Assembly (NCBI GenBank): GCA_036514635.1
Contig: DATBWU010000126.1
Span: forward strand, 1-26,061
Direction of reading: 5' to 3'
Source of the DNA: DASSFZ01 sp036514635
GTDB taxonomy: Bacteria; Chloroflexota; Anaerolineae; Fen-1058
Length of the DNA stretch: 26,061 nucleotides
The notes below the pieces were generated by a model. The model made no database searches and had not been told where the DNA came from. It was given only the letters and a program-made list of their open reading frames with translations. The translations under genes were made by a program, and so were the position numbers. Below are positions 20,386-26,061 of this stretch, in pieces (the first letter of the stretch is position 1; each line of letters opens with the position of its first letter).

Positions 20386-21042
20386 ATGATCTCAATTCAC
20401 CGCTCGTCATTCAGCACTCGAGATTCGATCTGGGCCGTCGTCCCGGTCAAACCACTGCGCCGCGCCAAGAGCCGGCTCGCCCGCGCCCTGAAAGCGAACC
20501 AACGCGCTGCGCTGGCGCGGTCGATGTTCGCCCGCACGCTCGACGTGCTGGCTTCGGTCGATCGTGTCTCCGGTATCGCCGTGATCAGCAACGACCTGAC
20601 CGTGCAAGAGATCGCTCGCGCCAAGCACGCCACGCCGCTGGCCGAGGCCGGCTCCGGGCTGAATGCGGCCGTCTCCGAAGCGTGCGCCTGGGCCACGGCG
20701 CAGGGCGCGTCGGGCGCGCTAATCGTTCCGACCGATCTGCCCTTGCTCACCACGTTCGACCTCGACGCCTTGATCGATCTGGCGATCGAGCCGGAATGCG
20801 TCATCCTTGCGCCCGATCGACGCGACGACGGCACGAACGTGCTACTTCTGAAACCACCGCAGGCGATTCAGCCCGCGTTCGGTGTGGCCTCGTTTGAATC
20901 ACACTATCGGCGAGCCAGGCAGACCGGACGGCCTGTGCGCGTGTATCGATCGCTCACGATTGGGCTTGACATCGATCGGCCCGCCGACCTGGAACGCTAC
21001 AACGAGCTGGCCGCGCTTGACGCGCTCACGCTTTACGAGTAG
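20386..21042 (+). CDS. cofC: Phosphoenolpyruvate/2-phospholactate guanylyltransferase (CofC/FbiD)
   Basis: This 218-residue protein activates the C3 acid for F420 side-chain assembly. Motifs are WAVVPVKPLRRAKSRLA (nucleotide-binding), SRDLT-like VISNDLTVQEIARAK, the acidic metal site LIVPTDLPLL, APDRRDDGTNVLLLKPP and LGLDIDRPADLE at the end. The bacterial homologue FbiD uses phosphoenolpyruvate, and the adjacent nitroreductase favours that route here; this is inference. The first 14 or so residues (ISIHRSSFSTRDSI) precede the normal family start and are encoded by heptamer units. No other start codon lies between them and the core. The ribosome site before ATG 20386 is weak (AAAGG close to the ATG). 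Confidence 0.9.
   Translation: MISIHRSSFSTRDSIWAVVPVKPLRRAKSRLARALKANQRAALARSMFARTLDVLASVDRVSGIAVISNDLTVQEIARAKHATPLAEAGSGLNAAVSEACAWATAQGASGALIVPTDLPLLTTFDLDALIDLAIEPECVILAPDRRDDGTNVLLLKPPQAIQPAFGVASFESHYRRARQTGRPVRVYRSLTIGLDIDRPADLERYNELAALDALTLYE
20395..20429. repeat. Heptamer array encoding the CofC N-terminal extension
   Basis: Five 7-nt units (ATTCACC, GCTCGTC, ATTCAGC, ACTCGAG, ATTCGAT) lie directly after the first codons of cofC and stay in frame. Confidence 0.65.
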
Positions 21043-21047
21043 CATAG

Positions 21048-21079
21048 CCACCCAACCAACCGCCCAACTATCCAACTCC
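21048..21079. repeat. Octamer array between cofC and the LLM oxidoreductase gene
   Basis: Four 8-nt units, CCACCCAA, CCAACCGC, CCAACTAT and CCAACTCC, fill most of the 55-nt gap. They match the octamers of the pyr operon about 17 kb away. Confidence 0.7.
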
Positions 21080-21097
21080 TCCGAAAGGACACACGCC

Positions 21098-22093
21098 ATG
21101 TCCGAGCGAGTGGCCCTCTACTTGCAGGACGCGCACCCGATTCGACAGGGCATGGACTTAGCGCGGTACGCCGAGAGCAGAGGCTTCGAGGCCGTGTGGC
21201 AGGCCGAATCGCGCCTGGTGCGTGACGCGATTGTGCCAATGGCGGCTTTCGCGGCGGTGACCGAGCGCATCCAGATCGGGTCGGGCGTGATCAACAATTG
21301 GACGCGCAACATCGGCTTGCTGGCGGCGACGTTCCTGACGCTCGACGACCTCGCGCCCAATCGCATCCTGTGCGGCATCGGCGCGTGGTGGGACCCGCTG
21401 GCGCGCAACGTCGGCATCGAGCGGCGCAAGCCGCTGCTGGCGATGCGCGAGACGATTGAGGTGATGCGCCGCCTGTTGCGGATGGAGAACGTCACGTTCC
21501 ACGGCGAGTTCCATCACGTCGTGGGGATCGAGCTGGATGTGGTGCACGGCCGGCGCGAGCCGCGCCACGTGCCGATGTATATCGGCGCGACGGGCGATGC
21601 CATGCTGGAGCTGGCCGGCGAGATCGCCGATGGCGTCGTGCTCAATTACTGCGTGCCGCCGGAGTACAACGACAACGCGATGAAGTATCTTGAAATCGGC
21701 GCGAAGCGAGCGGGCCGCCGCCTCGACGACATCGATCGACCGCAGCTCGTCGTATGCTCGGTGGACACTGACCGCGAAAAGGCGCTCGACGGCGCGCGTG
21801 GCCTGCTGACGCAGTACCTGGCGCAGCAGCCACACATTGCCAAGGCCAGCGGCGTCAGCGACGGCGTGGTGAACAAGATTCAGTCGATCCTGGGTTGGCC
21901 AGCGGCGAAGGAGCAAATCGAGCGGGCGAAGAAGTACGTGCCCGACGATCTGGTTCGGCGTATCACCGCCTCGGGCACACCCGACGAAGTCCGCGCAAAA
22001 GTAGACGAGTACCGCCGGCGCGGCTGCACCTGCCCGGTTCTATATCCACTGGGCGACCCGAAGTTGATGATCGACACATTTGCACAGCAATAA
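21098..22093 (+). CDS. LLM-class F420-dependent oxidoreductase
   Basis: This 331-residue luciferase-like (alpha/beta)8 protein resembles methylene-tetrahydromethanopterin reductase (Mer). Visible segments are YAESRGFEAVWQAESRLVRDAIVPMAAFAAVTERIQIGSGV (F420-binding start of the barrel), LDDLAPNRILCGIGAWWDP, VPMYIGATGDAMLELAGEIADGVVLNY and the terminal SGTPDEVRAKVDEYRRRGC. Its position behind cofC makes F420 rather than FMN the likely cofactor. The substrate cannot be told. ATG 21098 is chosen for AAAGGA upstream; the frame upstream overlaps cofC and is rejected. Confidence 0.88.
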   Translation: MSERVALYLQDAHPIRQGMDLARYAESRGFEAVWQAESRLVRDAIVPMAAFAAVTERIQIGSGVINNWTRNIGLLAATFLTLDDLAPNRILCGIGAWWDPLARNVGIERRKPLLAMRETIEVMRRLLRMENVTFHGEFHHVVGIELDVVHGRREPRHVPMYIGATGDAMLELAGEIADGVVLNYCVPPEYNDNAMKYLEIGAKRAGRRLDDIDRPQLVVCSVDTDREKALDGARGLLTQYLAQQPHIAKASGVSDGVVNKIQSILGWPAAKEQIERAKKYVPDDLVRRITASGTPDEVRAKVDEYRRRGCTCPVLYPLGDPKLMIDTFAQQ

Positions 22094-22142
22094 TGGCGCC
22101 TCGTGCAACACGGCCGAGTTATCGGAATCTGAAGGCGACGCC

Positions 22143-24956
22143 GTGACGGAACCGATCCTAGCAACCAAACTGTACATCCCGCCCGCTCGGCCCGACCTCG
22201 TCCCCCGCCCGCGTCTGATCCAGCGCCTCAACGACGGACTGCGCCACCCGCTCACGCTGGTGTCCGCCCCGGCGGGCTTCGGCAAGACCACCGCGCTGAG
22301 TCAGTGGGCACATGCCCTGGCCGAGCACACCCCAACTCCCTCGATCGCCTGGCTGTCGCTGGATCAAGCCGATAACGACCCCCTGCGCTTTTGGCAGTAC
22401 TTCATCGCGGCGCTCCAGACCCGGCGGGCAGCGCTGGGGCGCATGGCGCAAGCCGCCCTCCAGGCGGGCGAGTTCATCGAAGACCCACGGCCCATCATCG
22501 AGTCTTCGCTGCGGGCGCTGCTCCACGAGCTGACCAACGCCGCCGCGCCGCTCAGCCTGGTGCTGGATGACTATCACCTCATCCAGGCCGAAGCCGTCCA
22601 CCGCAGCCTGAACTTCTTGCTCGACCATCTGCCCCCGCCCCTACACCTGATCATCGCCACGCGGGCCGACCCCTCCCTGTCTCTGTCCCGCCGACGCAGC
22701 CACCAGGACCTGGTCGAGGTGCGCACCGCCGACTTGCGCTTCACGCCCGACGAGGTCGCCACCTACCTGAATGCCGTCCGAAAACTGGGCCTATCAGATG
22801 AAGACGTCATTTCGCTCACCCAGCGCACCGAAGGCTGGATCGTCGGGCTGCACCTGGCGGCGCTGGCGATGCAATCCCTGCCCCCGTCTGCCGCTCCACG
22901 CGGGGCCAGCGACAAGCATGAGTTTGTGGCGACCTTCGCGGGCGACGATCGGTACCTCGGCGATTATCTGGTGGCGGAGGTGCTTCAGCGCCAGCCCCCT
23001 CATATCCAGACCTTCTTACGGCGAACGTCCATCCTGGAGCGGTTGTGTGACTCGCTGTGTGACGCGGTGGTGGGTGTGGAGCCATCCGCGGCCGGCCCAT
23101 CGACCGGCACACCGGCAGGGGCTTCCCAGGACATCCTGGAGTATCTCGATCGGGCCAATCTGTTTGTGGTTCCGCTGGATAACCAGCGGAACTGGTATCG
23201 CTATCATCATCTTTTCGCGGAGCTGCTGCGCCGACATCTCCAACAATCTGCGGCAGCGGAGGAGATCAGCCGGTTGCACCTGAGAGCCAGCCGGTGGTTC
23301 GAGTGCAACGGGTTCATCGCCGAGGCCGTGTCTCACACGCTGGCATCTTCTGATATGGAGTACGCCGCCAATCTCGTTGAGCGGTATGCAGGCTACACAT
23401 GGGATCAGGGTCAAACGGCCCTCGTCCACAACTGGCTGGAGGCGCTGCCCGAGGAAGCAGTGCGTTCCAGGCCTTTCCTTTGCATCAGGCGCGCCTGGTT
23501 TGCACTGATGACTCATTCGGAATCATCCAAGAAAGCTGTGGAACGCTGGATCCAAGACGCGGAGAGAGCCCGGGCAATCCGATTGAATCACGTAGACGAA
23601 CTATTCGCCGACCATTTCTTCGGTGACGTAGCTGCGATTCGCGCACATCTATTCTTGGAGTATGACAACCATCCCGAGGCCGTCATCGAATCGGCACAAC
23701 AGGCGCTGGATCGCATCCCCGAACACGTCTCGGGTCCCCGCGCCGCCCTCTTTTTGGCCGTAGGAACTGCTCACTGGGCGATCGGGGATGAACAGTCCGC
23801 ACTTCAGGCCTACGCCAATGCCAGGAAGACCGGAGCGGCCGGTAAGGCCTTTCACGCGGCTTTCGATGCAGTCGCGGCGCAGGTACACATCACCTGCCTG
23901 CACGGGCAGTTCGAGCAAGCGGTCGCGATCTGTCGAGAGGCTGTGCGGTCTATCGCCGAGCCGCTTGAGGAGCAGGGGCAGCTCCTGCCCGCCGCAGCGC
24001 CTATTTACATCATTCTGGGTACCATCCTGACGGAGCAGGGCCACCGGGAAGAGGCTGAACGCGCCCTGACCCAGGGAATCGAGTTAGCGGCGCTGATGCG
24101 GGCTGTCGACCCGTACATTCAAAGGATGGGGTACAGGTCGCTGATTCGCCTCAAACGACATCAAGGGGACATGGCGAGCGCACTGGACCTGGCCGATCAA
24201 GTGAAACGCCTGGGGCCACAGGGAGATTCCTGGGCTGCCGCACTTCGAGCACAGGTCTGGCTGGCGCAGGCCGAACGTGATCATCGTTACCTGGCTGCCG
24301 TGGCTCGGTGGGCGGAGGAGCATCAAATCGAACTGAACTGCGCGGGGCAAGGTGGCTTGGAGCAACTCACCCTGGCCCGCCTGCTCATTGCACAACACCG
24401 GCTGCAACGACGGCCCGGCTTGCAGCCCCTTCTCCAGTTCCTGGACAAACAGATCCAGGCTGCGGAAGAGGACAGGAACATTGGGCGGATGCTTGAGACC
24501 TTGCTCCTGAAAGCGATGGCGCTCCAAGCTCAGGGCGATGCCAACCAGGCGCTCGCTGTTCTGGAGCAGACGCTCATCCTGGCCGAGCCGGCGGGCTTTG
24601 TTCTCATGTTTGTGGACGAAGGTACGCCGATGGCCCACCTGCTTTATCAAGCAGCCGAACGCGGCATCTCGCCGGAATATGTCGGCAGGCTGCTCGCCGC
24701 TTTCGCCGATTCGGCTCTCGCGTCGGCGAGTCCGTCGAGCGCACCGCCCGACGCGACACGCATCGAACCCTTGACCACACGCGAACGTCAACTTCTGCAA
24801 CTCCTCGCCGAAGGCCTGACCAACAGCGAAATTGCACAGCGGTTGGTCATCTCACTGGACACGGTCAAGGCGCACACCCGAAGCATCTACGGCAAACTGC
24901 GAGTGCACAATCGCACCCAGGCCGTGGCGCGGGCGCGGACCCTGGGCATCTTGTAG
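22143..24956 (+). CDS. MalT-type LuxR-family transcriptional regulator
   Basis: This 937-residue STAND-ATPase regulator starts TEPILATKLYIPPARPDLVPRPRL, the usual LuxR-MalT opening. It has the Walker A APAGFGKTTAL (K48), the Walker B LSLVLDDYHLI and the conserved WRYHHLF-like NWYRYHHLFAELLRRHL. A long helical, TPR-like sensor region covers about residues 400-830. It ends in a LuxR helix-turn-helix (LTTRERQLLQLLAEGLTNSEIAQRLVISLDTVKAHTRSIY). It probably binds a small inducer and ATP, oligomerises, and activates promoters. Start GTG 22143 has GAAGG nine bases upstream; an ATG at 22080 overlaps the previous gene and is rejected. It may control the F420 genes before it or the genes behind its terminator; the sequence does not decide. 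Confidence 0.92.
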   Translation: MTEPILATKLYIPPARPDLVPRPRLIQRLNDGLRHPLTLVSAPAGFGKTTALSQWAHALAEHTPTPSIAWLSLDQADNDPLRFWQYFIAALQTRRAALGRMAQAALQAGEFIEDPRPIIESSLRALLHELTNAAAPLSLVLDDYHLIQAEAVHRSLNFLLDHLPPPLHLIIATRADPSLSLSRRRSHQDLVEVRTADLRFTPDEVATYLNAVRKLGLSDEDVISLTQRTEGWIVGLHLAALAMQSLPPSAAPRGASDKHEFVATFAGDDRYLGDYLVAEVLQRQPPHIQTFLRRTSILERLCDSLCDAVVGVEPSAAGPSTGTPAGASQDILEYLDRANLFVVPLDNQRNWYRYHHLFAELLRRHLQQSAAAEEISRLHLRASRWFECNGFIAEAVSHTLASSDMEYAANLVERYAGYTWDQGQTALVHNWLEALPEEAVRSRPFLCIRRAWFALMTHSESSKKAVERWIQDAERARAIRLNHVDELFADHFFGDVAAIRAHLFLEYDNHPEAVIESAQQALDRIPEHVSGPRAALFLAVGTAHWAIGDEQSALQAYANARKTGAAGKAFHAAFDAVAAQVHITCLHGQFEQAVAICREAVRSIAEPLEEQGQLLPAAAPIYIILGTILTEQGHREEAERALTQGIELAALMRAVDPYIQRMGYRSLIRLKRHQGDMASALDLADQVKRLGPQGDSWAAALRAQVWLAQAERDHRYLAAVARWAEEHQIELNCAGQGGLEQLTLARLLIAQHRLQRRPGLQPLLQFLDKQIQAAEEDRNIGRMLETLLLKAMALQAQGDANQALAVLEQTLILAEPAGFVLMFVDEGTPMAHLLYQAAERGISPEYVGRLLAAFADSALASASPSSAPPDATRIEPLTTRERQLLQLLAEGLTNSEIAQRLVISLDTVKAHTRSIYGKLRVHNRTQAVARARTLGIL

Positions 24957-24987
24957 AGACAACACGCAAATGAAATGTACTTTATGA

Positions 24988-25012
24988 GCGCAGGCCGGGG
25001 CCTGCGCTTTTT
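24988..25012 (+). terminator. Strong intrinsic terminator after the LuxR gene
   Basis: GCGCAGGCC and GGCCTGCGC pair in a 9-bp GC-rich stem with a 2-nt loop, followed by five Ts, 31 nt after the LuxR stop. Confidence 0.9.
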
Positions 25013-25105
25013 GCGTGCCCGGAACCCTGCGTCCGCACAAATACCACCAAAATACCACCGGCAGGCGATGCGATCGTGTTACTTTCCCACTATGTTAGAG
25101 CGTGA

Positions 25106-25360
25106 ATGATAAGAGATGACTCCCGTCAACCACTCAGTCTCGACCAGCCGGCGACGTATCACATCAAAGTGTGGGGCCGACTCGACGCGAGTTGGTCCGA
25201 CTACTTCGACGGCCTGACCATCACGGCAGAAAAGACCAGTGAGGGATTGACCCTCACGACCCTGTCGGGCACTGTCGCCGACCAGGCGGCCTTGCATGGT
25301 CTGCTGGCCCGCATCCGAGACTTAGGGCTTCAGTTGCTGCTCGTCCAATGCGACCAATGA
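25106..25360 (+). CDS. Small conserved hypothetical protein
   Basis: This 84-residue soluble protein has a pattern I associate with small ORFs that accompany LuxR/MalT regulators in Chloroflexota: YHIKVWGRLDASWSDYFDGLTI, then TLSGTVADQAALHGLLARIRDLGLQLLLVQ. It looks like an alpha/beta fold with a C-terminal helix and strand. There is no signal peptide or metal motif. The ATG at 25106 lacks a good ribosome site. It is separated from the regulator by a terminator and precedes the iron-sulfur gene by 46 nt. A sensor or feedback role is only a guess. Upstream (25040-25062), two ATACCACC direct repeats might be an operator. Confidence 0.65.
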   Translation: MIRDDSRQPLSLDQPATYHIKVWGRLDASWSDYFDGLTITAEKTSEGLTLTTLSGTVADQAALHGLLARIRDLGLQLLLVQCDQ

Positions 25361-25406
25361 AGAGTCTTTCTTGGCCCAACGCCACTCACCCCAGAAAGGA
25401 GACCGC

Positions 25407-25865
25407 ATGGCTACTTTCACCCTCACCGTCAACGGTGAACTGCACACCGTAGATGTTCCACAGGATACCCCCCTGCTGTGGGTGCTGCGCGATTCCCTCG
25501 GCCTCACCGGCACGAAGTACGGATGCGGCGAGGGCGTCTGTGGGAGCTGCACCGTCCTGCTGGATGGGGTGGCGACCCGGTCGTGCCTGACTCCCATAGC
25601 CACCGCCGCCGGGGGCCAGGTGCTGACCATCGAGGGCCTGCCCGGGGATGGCGGCCATCCCCTGCAGCGCGCCTGGATCGACGTGGGCGTGTCGGAGTGC
25701 GGGTACTGCCAGGCCGGTCAGATCATGACCGCGTTGGCCCTCTTGAACGAGACGCCCCGTCCGACCGACGAGGACATTGGCCGGGTCATGTCAGGCGTCC
25801 TGTGTCGGTGTGGCGCGTACAATCGCATCCGCCGCGCCATCCAGCGCGCCGCAGAGGGCTTGTAA
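25407..25865 (+). CDS. [2Fe-2S] small subunit of a molybdenum hydroxylase, IorA-like
   Basis: This 152-residue protein carries the two [2Fe-2S] domains of the xanthine dehydrogenase family. The plant-type cluster is C40, C45, C48 and C60 (YGCGEGVCGSCTVLLDG...C). The second cluster is C98, C101, C133 and C135 (ECGYCQAGQIM ... CRCGAYNRIRRAI). The LGLTGTKYGCG start and the CRCGAYNRI end are closest to the isoquinoline 1-oxidoreductase/aldehyde oxidase small subunits. It passes electrons from a molybdopterin subunit. No large-subunit gene begins within the remaining 196 nt, which are repeat-rich and apparently non-coding. ATG 25407 has a perfect AAAGGAG upstream. Confidence 0.9.
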   Translation: MATFTLTVNGELHTVDVPQDTPLLWVLRDSLGLTGTKYGCGEGVCGSCTVLLDGVATRSCLTPIATAAGGQVLTIEGLPGDGGHPLQRAWIDVGVSECGYCQAGQIMTALALLNETPRPTDEDIGRVMSGVLCRCGAYNRIRRAIQRAAEGL

Positions 25866-25884
25866 AAGAATAACTCCGCAGTTT

Positions 25885-26017
25885 GTCATGCTGAGCGCAG
25901 CGAAGCATCTCAGTGAGACCCTTCGCTGCGCTACCCAGAAACTTGGGCCGTTGCCAGCGTGCGCCCGCCCCGCCGATGAACTCGGCGGGCTACACCCCAG
26001 CGTCGGATGAATCCGAC
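25885..26017. repeat. Cluster of palindromic repeats after the IorA-like gene
   Basis: GTCATGCTGAGCGCAGCGAAGCAT at 25885 onward is a relative of the repeat at 915. It is followed by the hairpin CCCGCCGA/TCGGCGGG (25969-25989, 5-nt loop) and the hairpin GTCGGAT/ATCCGAC (26002-26017, 2-nt loop). No gene is seen from 25866 to the window end. Confidence 0.65.
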
Positions 26018-26061
26018 TAGCCCGATTCATTAGGCGCAGCGGCGTAGCGCGGCGAATTCAT

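Noticed and set aside
25866..26061. Start of a molybdenum hydroxylase large subunit
   Set aside because: No frame begins with family-like sequence; the region consists of palindromic repeats.

Overview
The window looks like a chromosomal segment of a high-GC member of the Chloroflexota, probably Anaerolineae-like. This is inferred from family content, not from a marker gene. The evidence is a YLPLVIK-type motif just after a signal peptide, a 937-residue MalT/LuxR regulator paired with a small conserved ORF, a bacterial F420 gene cluster, a SsnA-type aminohydrolase, and gene gaps full of short-period repeats and small palindromic elements.

Layout. (1) Positions 43-5430, minus strand: a pyrimidine operon in the order pyrB, a short four-helix-bundle ORF, pyrF, pyrE, pyrD, pyrK. 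It has a near-consensus promoter, a 320-nt leader and an intrinsic terminator inside that leader (a probable attenuator). pyrC and pyrR are not visible. (2) Positions 5475-13304, plus strand: a second near-consensus promoter back-to-back with the pyr promoter drives a long class II aldolase-like gene. It is followed by an ABC-2 exporter pair, a fold-type II PLP enzyme, a membrane-anchored SEC-C protein, an unknown conserved protein and a MatB-like acyl-CoA ligase. (3) Positions 13498-17273: a small, apparently leaderless membrane protein, a SsnA-type aminohydrolase and a secreted metzincin protease. (4) Positions 17530-22093: an F420 cluster with npdG, cofE, an FbiB-C-terminal-like nitroreductase, cofC/fbiD and an F420-type LLM oxidoreductase. 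A MazF/PemK-type toxin-antitoxin pair is embedded between cofE and the nitroreductase. (5) Positions 22143-26061: a MalT/LuxR regulator with a strong terminator, a small conserved ORF, an IorA-like [2Fe-2S] subunit, then a repeat-filled non-coding end.

The most unusual feature is how far repeats reach into genes. Degenerate tandem arrays with 7-nt or 8-nt periods, neither divisible by three, are read in frame. They supply the N-termini of PyrD, PyrF and CofC, most of the PyrE N-terminal tail, a loop in PyrK, a roughly 23-residue insert in the acyl-CoA ligase and the C-terminal tail of the metzincin. They also supply the stop codons of pyrB, pyrE and the metzincin. In addition there are two abutting elements sharing 18-bp terminal inverted repeats, two near-identical 87-89 bp double-hairpin elements in opposite orientation, and a family of CCACNAAGACAC-type palindromes.
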